A DNA stretch of 64,000 bases from UBA7803 sp034522075 (GCA_034522075.1 JAXHLO010000030.1:62001-126000); one strand, 5' to 3'; counted from the stretch's first letter, positions 52,850-62,421 are shown. Numbers and translations: made by a program. Notes: a model not told the origin generated them from the sequence alone.

Positions 52850-55720
52850 TCAACGGGTCTGCTTGAACTCGCGGATGTTGCCGAGCACGGGGCCCTCCTC
52901 CGGGGCGTCGTCGAAGCGGCCGTTGCTGTAGACCAGCAGGCGGCGCTGCGCATAGTCCGCCACCGTCGCGGCGAGAAAGTCCTGCACATCGCTCTTGTCC
53001 AGGGCCGCCACCTCCGCTGCTATCTGCTGGCGGGAATCGAAGCTGGTGATGCCCAGATCCAGGTCGGTCCACAGGCGTTGGCCACGCTCGTGCAGATTCT
53101 TGTCCGACTCCGTGAGCCGGGCAATGAGCCCCTGCTTGAAACTGTCGAACGCTGCTTCCGGCATGGTTTCCAGGGCCTCGAGCTGACCGGTGAGAAAATC
53201 CCGGGTGGCCCGTTCCAGGTCGGCGCTTGAGGCTACCGGCGATTGCACGATGAAGGCCAGACCACCGCGCTCGCGCAGGGTCTGATTGGCCACCGCGACC
53301 ACGTAGCCGAGCTGTTGTTCTGTGCGCAGGCTGGTGAAGTAAGCCTGGCGCAGCACACTGGCAGCCAGGGCGCTGCGCGCCCGGTGCGCCGGACCGCTCT
53401 GTTCGTTCTGCAGATAGATGACCATGGCTGCGTCATCGTGGTCGATGTCCATGGGGTAGCGGTAGGCAGCCGCGACTTCCTTGACCAGGGGCTGCCGGCG
53501 CGGGAAGGCGCCGAGTTGCAGATGCTCCTGCAGGGCCGCCGCAAGGGCCCAGGCGCCGGCTACCGGTACGTTGCCGTGGTTGAGTCCGAGGACGTGAAAG
53601 CGTCCCAGCCGTTCTTCGCGCCAGTTCTGCAGATCTTCCGCTGTGCGTTCGCGTACCGCGTCGATGAGCATCTCCGGCGGCCAGCGGTTGGACAGCAGCA
53701 GGTAACCCAGCGCTCCGAATGCCTGGCTGTAGGGACGCTCCTCCCGGTAGTTGCGCCAGTCCCGCAACAGCTCGTCGTGCAGCACGGCAAAGCGTTCCGG
53801 GTCGATGACGGTGCCGGTGAGTGCGTCCAGCACCGTGGCGAGCAGGGTGAGCTGTTTGTCGCTGTAGCCGGAGACGGCTACCTCCAGGCCGTAGCCGTTC
53901 ACGTCCAGGCCGTAACCGAGGCCAGCCAGATAGGCAGGATAGACCGCCTCGCTCAAGGCGTCTCTGACCACGCGCAGGTACAGGGTCGCCATGGCCAGAT
54001 CCTGTGGGGTCGTGATGCCGTCGGGAATACCCAGTGACAGATACAGATTGGCGCGGGGCGTGTTGAACTCGGTATCCCGGTCGGCGTAGAGGGTGAGGCC
54101 GGGTCGGGCTACGGCCAGGCGCGGCGGCTCCGGGTCGTCCGGCAGCACCTCCAGGTCTTCCGGCAGATAAGGGTTGGGCGGCGGCAGGGCCAGCGCGCTG
54201 GCCGCCGTGTCGCTGCGCACGGGCGGGCGCAGCTCGATGCGGTAGGGTACGTCGAACCAGCGCTCGCGGCGTTGTGCCGGTACGTCCGGGCCGGCCACCT
54301 CCATCACCACGTTGTCCAGGTTCAGCGCGTTCAGGTATGACTGGATGAGCCCGGCATCGAAACGCGTCATGAGATAAGGCGCGGCCAGGACGTCTTCCGG
54401 CGGATAGTGCATGAAGCGCGGCGCCACCTGATAGACGAAGCGGCTGGCGGCGGAGCGTTCCTGAAAGCGGAATCCCAGCTCCGCCACGCGGGCCTGCTCC
54501 TGGTAGCGCCAGGCTTCCGGCCGTTGACTGCGCAGCAGCTCGATGTAGTCGAACAGAGCCCGGCTGACGTCCTCGAGATGTTCATAGCCCTGGTCGGTGA
54601 GCGCCATGTCTACGGTCAGCAGGCTGTTGCGCGCATCGAACGAGCCGGTGCCTGCGGCCAGCGACTCCACCCAGCCCTGTTGCTGCAGATACTGAAAGAG
54701 ACTGCCCTGGCCCTCGTGGCCGAGCAGGTTGGCCACGTATTCCGCCGGCTTCTCCCGGTAGTATTGTTCGATGGCCGGTACCGGGAAGTTGTAGACCACC
54801 TGATAGCCTTCTTTGATGGTCTGATAGCTCACCACGGCAGGAATCTGGTTGTCGAGAAACAATGGTTCGTTCACCGGCGCCGGGCCGAGCCGGCGATTCT
54901 CGATGGCGGCGAATATGGGCGCTACCCAGTCCGCCAGCGCATCAAGGGGTTCATCGGACACAGCCACGAGCACCATCTGATCGGCGGAATACTGGTTGTC
55001 GAAGAAATCCTTGAGCGCCTGGCCTACGCCATCGCCCAGGGTTGACAGATTGCCGATACTGAAGCGCGACTGCGGATGGGCCGGATTCATGGCTTCGCCC
55101 ATCACCGCGGCGCCGCGCCAGTTGTCGGCCTTGAGCTGCAGCTGATACTCGGAATGCACCGCATTCTTTTCCCGCTCCACATAGTCTTCGGCCAGCAGCG
55201 GGCTGATGAAGAACTGGGCGAAGCGGTCCATGGCCGGGCGGAACTGTTCCGGCTGCACGTCGAAGAAATAGTTGGTGTGATCGCCGGCGGTATAGGCATT
55301 GGAGGAGCCGCCGTGGCGCGAGATGAACTCCTGGTAGGCGTCTACTTCCGGATACTTCTCGGTGCCGATGAACAGCATGTGCTCGAGAAAGTGGGCCAGC
55401 CCCGGATAGTCGTCGGGCTCGTGGTAGCTGCCGCGGAAGACCACCAGCGATGCGGCTGCCTTGTCGGTCTGCGGGTCCGACACGAGCAGCACCCTGAGGC
55501 CGTTGGCCAGAGTGAGATAGCGATAGTCCCGGTCGTCGTTGGGGCTTTTGACGATGTCGACCGGCGACGCCGTCTGCGCCGCTGCTGCGTCTTCCGGCTG
55601 CGGCGCGGACTGGCCTTCGACCGTCGGGGTCTGGCGCGCCGTGGATACGGCATTGCACGCTGTCAGAGCGGCCATGAGCAGCAACAGGGTCAGGGTCTGC
55701 AGAGTCTTCACGTCGGCCAC
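52850..55720 (-). CDS. M16 (insulinase/pitrilysin) family zinc protease, lipoprotein
   Basis: The 956-residue protein resembles protease III (PtrA) in length and domain order, with four M16 repeats. The inverted zinc motif HFLEHMLFIGTEKYPE is near residue 113, preceded by DYPGLAHF, and the remote glutamate region ENAVHSEYQLQLK follows. The N-terminus is LLLLMAALTACNAV, a lipobox with LTAC, so it is probably lipid-anchored rather than freely periplasmic as in E. coli. It should degrade small peptides and protein fragments. The start is GTG at 55720; a second GTG three codons on is equally plausible. It converges with dinG. Confidence 0.9.
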   Translation of the reverse strand: MADVKTLQTLTLLLLMAALTACNAVSTARQTPTVEGQSAPQPEDAAAAQTASPVDIVKSPNDDRDYRYLTLANGLRVLLVSDPQTDKAAASLVVFRGSYHEPDDYPGLAHFLEHMLFIGTEKYPEVDAYQEFISRHGGSSNAYTAGDHTNYFFDVQPEQFRPAMDRFAQFFISPLLAEDYVEREKNAVHSEYQLQLKADNWRGAAVMGEAMNPAHPQSRFSIGNLSTLGDGVGQALKDFFDNQYSADQMVLVAVSDEPLDALADWVAPIFAAIENRRLGPAPVNEPLFLDNQIPAVVSYQTIKEGYQVVYNFPVPAIEQYYREKPAEYVANLLGHEGQGSLFQYLQQQGWVESLAAGTGSFDARNSLLTVDMALTDQGYEHLEDVSRALFDYIELLRSQRPEAWRYQEQARVAELGFRFQERSAASRFVYQVAPRFMHYPPEDVLAAPYLMTRFDAGLIQSYLNALNLDNVVMEVAGPDVPAQRRERWFDVPYRIELRPPVRSDTAASALALPPPNPYLPEDLEVLPDDPEPPRLAVARPGLTLYADRDTEFNTPRANLYLSLGIPDGITTPQDLAMATLYLRVVRDALSEAVYPAYLAGLGYGLDVNGYGLEVAVSGYSDKQLTLLATVLDALTGTVIDPERFAVLHDELLRDWRNYREERPYSQAFGALGYLLLSNRWPPEMLIDAVRERTAEDLQNWREERLGRFHVLGLNHGNVPVAGAWALAAALQEHLQLGAFPRRQPLVKEVAAAYRYPMDIDHDDAAMVIYLQNEQSGPAHRARSALAASVLRQAYFTSLRTEQQLGYVVAVANQTLRERGGLAFIVQSPVASSADLERATRDFLTGQLEALETMPEAAFDSFKQGLIARLTESDKNLHERGQRLWTDLDLGITSFDSRQQIAAEVAALDKSDVQDFLAATVADYAQRRLLVYSNGRFDDAPEEGPVLGNIREFKQTR

Positions 55721-55812
55721 CTCGGCTACAGCGGAATGGGCAATGCTGCCGTGCGCCAGCAGAGCCCGGGATTATACGTGCTTTCAGCGGCCGATTCGGC
55801 GACAGTAAAGCC

Positions 55813-56745
55813 GTGGACAGGACGACTTTGCTCGAGCATCTGCACCTGGACCCGGCCGACCCGGCAGTCCAGGCAATCGACCGGCGCAGCGCGGCGGGCA
55901 ATGCCCGGGTTCCTGCGGACTGGCGGTGGCTGGCCGCAGCGGCCGCCCGGGTGCTGCAGCCTGGTCCGCTGCCGGCGGGTACGCAGCGGCCCTGGCCGGC
56001 CTGGAATGAAACCCCGGCGCCGCTGGTCCTCGGCGTTGCCGGCGCCCAGGGGTCCGGTAAGACCACGCTGGCGGCACAGCTCGAGCGCACGCTGGCGGCG
56101 GCGGGGGCATCGGTGGCGGCCTGTTCCCTGGACGATTTCTATCTGTCCCGGGCGCGCCGCAACGAACTCGCGGCCGCGGTGCACCCGCTGCTCGCCACCC
56201 GCGGCGTGCCGGGTACTCATGACGTCGCCCATCTCGAGAGCGTGATCCAGGCTCTGGGCCGTCCCGGTACGGTGGCTGTGCCCCGCTTTGACAAAGCAGC
56301 CGACGATCCGCTGCCGCCGGCGCGCTGGCGCCAGGTGCAGGCCCCGGTGGATGTGCTGGTGCTGGAGGGCTGGTGTCTGGGCGCAGAGCCGGAGGAACCC
56401 GGCACGCTGCAAGCGCCGGTCAATGCGCTCGAGGCCGAAGAAGATGCTGATGGGCACTGGCGCCGCTACGTCAACGATGCCCTGGCGGGCCCTTATGCGG
56501 CTCTGTGGCAGCGTCTGCATGGCCTGATCTTTCTGCAGGTGCCGGACCTGCGGGCGGTGCTGCGCTGGCGTACCGAGCAGGAGCAGGCGCTGCCCCGGAC
56601 GCGGCGGATGAACGAGGCTCAGCTGCGGCGTTTCATTGCCCATTACGAACGCGTCACCCGCGCCATGCTGACGACTTTGCCGCGGCGCGCTCAGTGGGTA
56701 GCGGGCCTGGACGACGCCGCACCGGCGTGGCGTTTGTGCGGGTGA
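55813..56745 (+). CDS. P-loop kinase of the D-glycerate 3-kinase type
   Basis: The 310-residue protein has Walker A VAGAQGSGKTTLAAQL (about residues 75-90), SLDDFYLSRARRNELAAAVHPLL, RGVPGTHD, RFDKAADDPLP, LEGWCLGAEP, and a lid region YAALWQRLHGLIFLQVPD. This layout is that of plant GLYK and yeast YGR205W-like kinases, relatives of phosphoribulokinase and uridine kinase. The likely substrate is D-glycerate, but this is from family resemblance only. The start is GTG. It is divergent from the M16 protease gene. Confidence 0.8.
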   Translation: MDRTTLLEHLHLDPADPAVQAIDRRSAAGNARVPADWRWLAAAAARVLQPGPLPAGTQRPWPAWNETPAPLVLGVAGAQGSGKTTLAAQLERTLAAAGASVAACSLDDFYLSRARRNELAAAVHPLLATRGVPGTHDVAHLESVIQALGRPGTVAVPRFDKAADDPLPPARWRQVQAPVDVLVLEGWCLGAEPEEPGTLQAPVNALEAEEDADGHWRRYVNDALAGPYAALWQRLHGLIFLQVPDLRAVLRWRTEQEQALPRTRRMNEAQLRRFIAHYERVTRAMLTTLPRRAQWVAGLDDAAPAWRLCG

Positions 56746-56761
56746 ACGGGCCCGCCTGAGT

Positions 56762-56795
56762 ATTCAGAGTCCATTCAGCGACAGCCCCACACAAT
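56762..56795 (+). promoter_or_regulatory. Direct-repeat operator and -10 box upstream of the glycine-zipper gene
   Basis: ATTCAG occurs at 56762-56767 and again at 56773-56778, an 11-base period (one helical turn). A -10-like CACAAT lies at 56790-56795, 11 bases after the second repeat, in place of a good -35. This is the geometry of class II promoters activated by PhoP/PmrA-type OmpR-family regulators. Such a regulator is encoded 970 bases downstream, which makes it a natural candidate. Confidence 0.45.
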
Positions 56796-56830
56796 GCGCC
56801 GCACATAGCGGATGATTGGCGGAGGTAGTC

Positions 56831-57355
56831 ATGTTCGGAAAGCGTGCAGTGAGCATTCTCGCGGTGTCGGCTCTGGTGCCATCGGTGGCGCTGGCCGATG
56901 GCCGCTATCAGTACGCACGGGTACTGTCGTCGCAGCCCATCTACGAGACGGTGGCCTATTCGGTGCCGGTGGAACAGTGCCGCGAAGAACGGGTTCCCTA
57001 TCACGAAGCAAGGCGGGGATCCTATACCGGCCCTATCGTCGGGGCGATCATCGGCGGCGCCATCGGCAATGCGGTGGGTCACAAAAAGCGCAACAAACAG
57101 GTGGGCACGGCGGTGGGTGCCGTGCTCGGCGGCAGCATCGGCGCCGATATCGCCCGCCGTCAGCGCCATCACCACGGTGGTGTGCGCTACGCCAGGGAGC
57201 AGGTGTGTTCCGTGGTTCACGAAGAGCATTATGAAGAGCAGCTCACCGGCTACCGGGTGACTTATCGTTACGCAGACGAGACCTACAGCACCACCATGGA
57301 CCGTGATCCGGGATCGACGCTGCGGGTGCGGGTCCACGTGACCCCGGTCGGTTGA
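56831..57355 (+). CDS. Glycine-zipper 2TM domain envelope protein
   Basis: The 174-residue protein begins MFGKRAVSILAVSALVPSVA after a GGAGGT Shine-Dalgarno and has a cleavable signal peptide ending in ALA. The glycine-zipper segment VGAIIGGAIGNAVGHKK and VGTAVGAVLGGSIGADI (about residues 66-105) is the Rick_17kDa/2TM pattern of outer-membrane-associated proteins. Before it is an EQCREERVPY strand, and after it a YRVTYRYADETYSTTMDRDPG domain with conserved cysteines. Such proteins are often induced by envelope stress. The upstream direct repeat and the PhoPQ-like genes downstream fit that picture. Confidence 0.82.
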   Translation: MFGKRAVSILAVSALVPSVALADGRYQYARVLSSQPIYETVAYSVPVEQCREERVPYHEARRGSYTGPIVGAIIGGAIGNAVGHKKRNKQVGTAVGAVLGGSIGADIARRQRHHHGGVRYAREQVCSVVHEEHYEEQLTGYRVTYRYADETYSTTMDRDPGSTLRVRVHVTPVG

Positions 57356-57413
57356 GGCTTCCCCGGGGGAGAGTAGAATCAGTGTACGCGTATTCGCACA
57401 ACGGCAGCCCAGC

Positions 57414-57749
57414 ATGACCCGAGCATACGATCAGACCTCTGCGCCGCGCCGGCTCGCGGCCGTGCTGCTGGCGCTGCTGATTGTGCTGCCGGGCCTGGCC
57501 GCGGCGGCGCCCGACTGGCGGCGCAGTGCCCAGGAACAGCTCGAGCCCAACACGCTGGTCCGCCCGCCGGGCATCTCGCTGGAACAGGCGGCCAACAAAG
57601 TGCGCCGGCAGACCGGCGGCCGCGTTCTGTCGGCATCCCCCACCGAGCGCAGCGGTCAGCGCGGCTACGAGGTCCGGGTGCTCCTGGAAGGCAAACGGGT
57701 GAAAAACTACTTCGTGGACGCCGACGGCCGCGTCCGGTCCCGGGACTGA
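57414..57749 (+). CDS. PepSY-domain periplasmic protein
   Basis: The 111-residue protein has a signal peptide (AAVLLALLIVLPGLAAAAP) and one C-terminal PepSY-like domain: ISLEQAANKVRRQTGGRVLS, GYEVRVLLEGKRVKNYFVDA and DGRVRSRD. PepSY modules are thought to inhibit or modulate proteases or sensors in the periplasm. It stands 18 bases before the response regulator gene and is very likely cotranscribed with the two-component pair, as is common for PepSY genes next to PhoPQ/QseBC-like systems. A direct effect on the sensor is inference. Confidence 0.82.
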   Translation: MTRAYDQTSAPRRLAAVLLALLIVLPGLAAAAPDWRRSAQEQLEPNTLVRPPGISLEQAANKVRRQTGGRVLSASPTERSGQRGYEVRVLLEGKRVKNYFVDADGRVRSRD

Positions 57750-57767
57750 CGAGCGGAGCAGGGCGCC

Positions 57768-58439
57768 ATGCGCATACTCATCGTCGAAGACGAACTGGAT
57801 CTGCAGCGGCAACTGCACGACCGGCTGAAGAGTTCCGGCTTCGTGGTGGACACCGCCGAGGACGGCGAGGAAGGCCACTACTATGGCAAGGAATTCGACT
57901 ACGAGGCTGCCGTCATCGATCTGGGGCTGCCCAGGATGGGCGGTATCGAATTGATCCGCCGGCTGCGCGCCGAAGAACGCCGTTTCCCGATTCTGATTCT
58001 CACCGCCCGCGGCCACTGGCAGGACAAGGTGGAAGGTCTCGAGGCCGGCGCCGACGACTACCTTACCAAACCGTTTCAGATGGAGGAGCTGCAGGCACGC
58101 CTGAACGCCCTGGTGCGCCGTGCCGCCGGCTACGCGTCTCCGGTCATGACCAGTGGTCCCATTGCCCTGGATACGGCGAAAAAAGAGCTGCGCCTGCACG
58201 ACGAGGCCGTGGAGCTCACGGCCTACGAATACCGGGTGCTCGAGTACCTGATGCTCAACCCCGGACGGGTGGTTTCCAAAACCGAGCTCACCGACCACCT
58301 CTACGAACAGGATTTCGAACGGGACAGCAACGTCATCGAAGTCTTTGTCGGACGTCTGCGTAAGAAGCTCGATCCGCACAATCCGATCCGCACGGTGCGC
58401 GGTCAGGGCTACCGGTTCACCGAGGAGGGTGCTGGTTGA
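57768..58439 (+). CDS. OmpR-family response regulator, PhoP/QseB-like
   Basis: The 223-residue protein has a receiver domain (MRILIVEDELDLQRQL, phosphoacceptor Asp51 in AAVIDLGLPRMGG, LEAGADDYLTKPFQMEEL) and a winged-helix DNA-binding domain (VELTAYEYRVLEYLMLNPGR, YEQDFERDSNVIEVFVGRLR, TVRGQGYRF). The sequence closely resembles PhoP. Its stop overlaps the TTG start of the sensor kinase. A candidate binding site is the ATTCAG direct repeat at 56762-56778. Confidence 0.92.
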   Translation: MRILIVEDELDLQRQLHDRLKSSGFVVDTAEDGEEGHYYGKEFDYEAAVIDLGLPRMGGIELIRRLRAEERRFPILILTARGHWQDKVEGLEAGADDYLTKPFQMEELQARLNALVRRAAGYASPVMTSGPIALDTAKKELRLHDEAVELTAYEYRVLEYLMLNPGRVVSKTELTDHLYEQDFERDSNVIEVFVGRLRKKLDPHNPIRTVRGQGYRFTEEGAG

Positions 58440-59785
58440 GGTCGGGTATTCAAACCCGCCTGCTCGTTACGACCACGCTGGTACTCGGAGTTTCGCTGAC
58501 CCTGGCGGGCCTGGCCCTGGACCGGTCGGTGCGTTTGAGCACCCTGTCTGGTGCCGAAGAACAGCTCAGGCTGGTGATCTACTCACTCATGGGTGCCTTG
58601 GAAACCTCCGGCAGCGCCCTGACGATTCCCGATCCTCTGCCGGAACCCCGTCTGGGCCAGCCGGAAAGCGGCCTGTACGCCTGGGTCACCGATGGCGCCG
58701 GCGCGCTGCGCTGGCGCTCGCCGTCGGCGGTCACCGGCGGGGTGGCCGGCCCGGTCGGTAGCGGCGATCTGCAACCCGGCGAGTTCCGCTTCAGCGGCCA
58801 GCCGGCCGAGCGGGACGGGTTGCTGCGTCTGTCCTATGCGGTGATCTGGGAGGACAGCGGAGAACGGGTCCTGATCTTCCATGTGGCGGCGGACTGGACA
58901 CCGTTCCGCGCCACTATCGTGAGCTTCCGGCGCAATCTCTACGTGGGTGTGGGAGCAGTGACCGCCTTGTTCGTGCTGGCGCAGATTCTCGCCATCCGCT
59001 GGGGGCTGCGGCCGCTGCGCACGATGGCCCAGGAAGTCCGCGACATGGAGGAAGGACGCCGTCAGCGGCTATCCGATGCCTATCCGGCAGAGCTCACCGG
59101 CCTGGCCGGGAATCTGGACCGCTTCGTGGCCCACGAGGAGCGCAGCCGCAGCCGCTACCGCAAGGCCATGGAGGATCTGGCGCACAGTCTGAAGACGCCG
59201 CTGGCGGTGGTGCGCAATGCGCTGGACCAGGTGCCCGGGGATGCGCGGCAGTTGCTCGAAGAGCAACTCGATCGAATGCAGAGCACGGTGACCCACCAGC
59301 TCTCCCGGGCATCGGTGGCCGGTCCGGTGATCGTCGGCCGCCCCGTGGATGTCGCGGCGCTGGTGGATCGGCTGCTGCGCGCCTTGAGCACGGCCTACCA
59401 CGACCGGGGCATCCAGGTGACCGTAGACCTGCCGCGGCCCTGCCGGGTCCGCGGCGACGAACGGGATCTCATGGAGATTCTGGGCAATCTGCTGGAGAAC
59501 GCCTTCAAGTACACGCGCTGCCGGGTGCGGGTGAGCGGTGCTCTCGATGGAACGCTTACCCTGCGGGTGGAAGACGACGGTCCGGGCATTCCCGCTGAGG
59601 TCCGCCGCGCCGTGCTCGACCGCGGCACCCGGGCCGACGAAGTACAGGCAGGGCACGGCATTGGTCTGTCCGTGGTGGCCGAGCTGGTGGCGCTCTACCA
59701 TGGCAGCTTGCGCATCGAGGAAAGCCCGCTGGGCGGTGCGTGTCTGACGCTGGAACTGCCGGGCGCGGTGCGCGCGCCGGCCTGA
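58436..59785 (+). CDS. Sensor histidine kinase, PhoQ-like
   Basis: The 449-residue protein has two membrane helices (RLLVTTTLVLGVSLTLAGLA near residues 6-25, and VGVGAVTALFVLAQILAIRW near 166-185) bounding a periplasmic sensor of about 140 residues. A HAMP-like linker, the HisKA box EDLAHSLKTPLAVVRNAL with His250, and a HATPase domain (LLENAFKYTR, VEDDGPGIP, GHGIGLSVVAELV) follow. The AHSLKTPLA phosphoacceptor sequence is typical of PhoQ. It starts with TTG overlapping the regulator stop codon. The signal is unknown; Mg2+ or antimicrobial peptides would be expected if it is a true PhoQ. Confidence 0.92.
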   Translation: MRSGIQTRLLVTTTLVLGVSLTLAGLALDRSVRLSTLSGAEEQLRLVIYSLMGALETSGSALTIPDPLPEPRLGQPESGLYAWVTDGAGALRWRSPSAVTGGVAGPVGSGDLQPGEFRFSGQPAERDGLLRLSYAVIWEDSGERVLIFHVAADWTPFRATIVSFRRNLYVGVGAVTALFVLAQILAIRWGLRPLRTMAQEVRDMEEGRRQRLSDAYPAELTGLAGNLDRFVAHEERSRSRYRKAMEDLAHSLKTPLAVVRNALDQVPGDARQLLEEQLDRMQSTVTHQLSRASVAGPVIVGRPVDVAALVDRLLRALSTAYHDRGIQVTVDLPRPCRVRGDERDLMEILGNLLENAFKYTRCRVRVSGALDGTLTLRVEDDGPGIPAEVRRAVLDRGTRADEVQAGHGIGLSVVAELVALYHGSLRIEESPLGGACLTLELPGAVRAPA

Positions 59786-59802
59786 CGGGTTATATCGAGC
59801 TG

Positions 59803-62421
59803 TCAGTCCAGGGCGGCCAGGGCGTCGAAGAAGCGTTCCCGCAGCGGTGCCGCGGCGGCGTCCTTGGGACCCAGCCGGCACCACTCGTCCGCCAGTGCGT
59901 CGGGTTTCTCTTCGCCGCGGCCGGCACCGCTCAGCCCGGCCTGCAGCCGCTCTACCTGCACTTCCAGACGCAGTGCTTCATCTTCGGCCGGAGACTCGCG
60001 GCCGGCGGCCAGTTCGGCGCGCACGGTGAGCCTGCGCAGGGCCTCGAGGGGCACGGCCTGGCCGGCGCTCCGGCGTCGCGCCGCGGCGACGTCTTCGCTG
60101 ACCGCCTGGTCTGCCTCAGGGTCCGCGGCCACCGGTGCGGCGACGCTGCCGGCGGCTTCCGCTTCGGCCACGGTTTCGTCCCAGCGTTTCACCGCCCAGA
60201 GCTGCGCTCGGGCCTGTGACTGTCGCTGCTCGGCGAGCAGTTTCGTATAGCGGCCGGCCAGTTCGCTGCGACGCTGCTCCAGGGTGCGGCGGCGGCCCGG
60301 CGGCAGGCCTTCGATGTCGGCAGTCTGACGGCGGAACTCGCGCAGCTCGGCATCGCTGACGGCGGTGCTGTCCGCGCTGTCGAGTCGCCCGGCGAAGTCG
60401 TCCAGAGCCGCGGTCAGGCGCTGTTCCAGGGCCTCGGCGGCAGCCTGTTCGGCATGCTTTTCCTCGTCCCGGGCCGCGAACACGGCGTCACAGGCGCTGC
60501 GGAAAGCCTGCCAGAGCTGCTGGTCCGGACGCCGCGGGGTAATGCCCACCGAGCGCCAGCGCTGCTGCAGCGCTTTGGCAGCGTTGATTTTCTCCTGAAC
60601 GGGGCGATCGCCTTCGAGCAACGCCCGGGCCTCGGCAACGATGGCCTCTTTGGCCTGCAGATTGCGGTCCCACTCGGCTTTCACCCTGGCGTGCAGTTGC
60701 GCCTGCAGGGATTCGAATTGCTCTTCTACGGCCCGGCCGGGCTGACGGTCGACCGGATGAAAGCGGCGCCATTCGTCCCGGGCGGCGCGCATGATCTGTT
60801 GCGCGGCCGCCATGTCGGCGCGCGCCCAGTCGGTTTCCGCCAGGTAGCGCTGCAACTCGTCACAGATACGCTGGCGTTGCTGCAGGTTGGCTTTGCGTTC
60901 CTCGGCGAGCTCGGCAAAGTGGGCCCGGCAGGGTTCGAAGGCTTTTTCCGCTTCGGCGTTGAAGCGGTCTGCCAGCCGTCCGTCTGCAGCCTGTGTCACC
61001 GGCCCCAGGGCCTGCCACTCGCGGCGCAGTTCCTTGATCCGCTCTGCCTGGTCGCGCGGCGGCAGGGGCGATGCCGCCAGGGCCTGCATGGCTTCGAGCA
61101 GTGATTGCCGTTTCGGCGTGGTGGCGAACGTCTGCCAGTCCTTCAGTTCCGCCAGCCGGGCGGCCGCTTTGCCCAACCGGCGGCCGGCATCGCGCACGGC
61201 CGTCGGTGGCAGGTCGTCATGGCGTTTGCGGGCCGCGGCCAGCAGGCTGCGGGCCTCGTTCAGACTGCCGGCATCGATGGCCCGGTCCAGCTCGTCGAGT
61301 TCGCCGTCCAGGGCCGTGAGCTGCTCGCGCAGCATGCGGTCTGCGGCCTCGAGCTCGCTGTGCAGGGTATCGATGTGCTGCGCCAGCTCCGCATGGCCGG
61401 CCGCGGGCGGCGCCCACTCGGGCCAGGCGATGTGCCGCCGGGCTTTTTCCAGCCGACCTAGCAGTTCGCGCCGCTGACTCACTGCATCCCAGTGCCGGCG
61501 CGGGGCGCCGGTGTCCGAGAGATCCAGCGGCTGCGGCGGCAGGGCGGGGAGTTCCAGTGCCTCGAGCCGCTCCACTGCGTCGGCCAGCTCGCGGAATCGA
61601 TGAGAGACGGCCTCGAACACCTGGTGCTGGGCCTGAGTGGGCGGGCGCCGGTCGGCGCTGGCCAGCCAGCGCTCGGTGAGAGCCTGGCGCTCGGCGGTGA
61701 CGTCGGCGAACGGCGCGCCGGCGGCCATGGCCTGGTCCAGGGCCTCGAAGGCTGCGACCAGAGGCTCGAAGGGTTCGCCCGGCGCCGCGTTGCCGGCATC
61801 AGCCGCCGTTTCCGGCGTCACATCGGCCGGGTCATCCGCTTCACCGGTCACGGCCGCCGGGTCGAGTTCCGGCAGATCGGCGGGATCGGGGCGCAGGGCT
61901 TCCAGAGATGGCGGTGCTTCGCCGAAGTCCGCCAGGGCGTTGCCCAGTTCCAGATGGTGGTCGAGGGCTTCCGTCAGGCGCCGGTGCAGCTCGTGCTGCC
62001 GTTCGCGCCAGGCGTGGTCAGGCACCGGCGGCGGCGGACGCCGCAGTGCGTCGGCCAGCTCCTGCGCCCTGGCCTGCCCGGCATCCGCCTGCTGATGCAG
62101 CGATTTGCGTTGTTCCAGCAGTCGGCGGGCGTGGCGGTTGAGCGCCTTGTCTTTACCCCGGGAGCGTTTCTCCAGGGCCGTCAGCGCGGCCGCCTGTTTC
62201 AGCAACGGGTGTTGCAGCGCCTCCTCACGGGCGGCGCCGCGGCATGCCACCACGTGCTCGATGAGCTCGCTCACGTCGTGGATATCGTCGAGGGATACCG
62301 CGGCGGCTGGCCTTTGCGCAGACTCCGGCGGCGCGGGCTCAGCGGCCTGGCCGGCGGCTGCCCCGCGGGGCGACTCCGCCGCGGGCTGACGATCGCGGTT
62401 TTTGAACATCCGACGCAGCAT
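59803..62421 (-). CDS. DUF349 domain protein, long coiled-coil
   Basis: From the ATG at 62421 the protein has 872 residues; an in-frame ATG at 62409 is also possible. It is almost entirely helical, rich in Ala, Arg, Glu and Gln. Several DUF349 repeats of about 70 residues occur, recognisable by RIKELRREWQALGPV, IMRAARDEWRRFHPVDR, AKALQQRWRSVGITPRRPDQ and LWQAFRSACDAVFAARDEE. DUF349 proteins are widespread in gammaproteobacteria and function is not settled; coiled-coil structural or RNA-associated roles have been discussed. It lies 14 bases after the CDGSH gene on the same strand and converges with the sensor kinase. Confidence 0.85.
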   Translation of the reverse strand: MLRRMFKNRDRQPAAESPRGAAAGQAAEPAPPESAQRPAAAVSLDDIHDVSELIEHVVACRGAAREEALQHPLLKQAAALTALEKRSRGKDKALNRHARRLLEQRKSLHQQADAGQARAQELADALRRPPPPVPDHAWRERQHELHRRLTEALDHHLELGNALADFGEAPPSLEALRPDPADLPELDPAAVTGEADDPADVTPETAADAGNAAPGEPFEPLVAAFEALDQAMAAGAPFADVTAERQALTERWLASADRRPPTQAQHQVFEAVSHRFRELADAVERLEALELPALPPQPLDLSDTGAPRRHWDAVSQRRELLGRLEKARRHIAWPEWAPPAAGHAELAQHIDTLHSELEAADRMLREQLTALDGELDELDRAIDAGSLNEARSLLAAARKRHDDLPPTAVRDAGRRLGKAAARLAELKDWQTFATTPKRQSLLEAMQALAASPLPPRDQAERIKELRREWQALGPVTQAADGRLADRFNAEAEKAFEPCRAHFAELAEERKANLQQRQRICDELQRYLAETDWARADMAAAQQIMRAARDEWRRFHPVDRQPGRAVEEQFESLQAQLHARVKAEWDRNLQAKEAIVAEARALLEGDRPVQEKINAAKALQQRWRSVGITPRRPDQQLWQAFRSACDAVFAARDEEKHAEQAAAEALEQRLTAALDDFAGRLDSADSTAVSDAELREFRRQTADIEGLPPGRRRTLEQRRSELAGRYTKLLAEQRQSQARAQLWAVKRWDETVAEAEAAGSVAAPVAADPEADQAVSEDVAAARRRSAGQAVPLEALRRLTVRAELAAGRESPAEDEALRLEVQVERLQAGLSGAGRGEEKPDALADEWCRLGPKDAAAAPLRERFFDALAALD

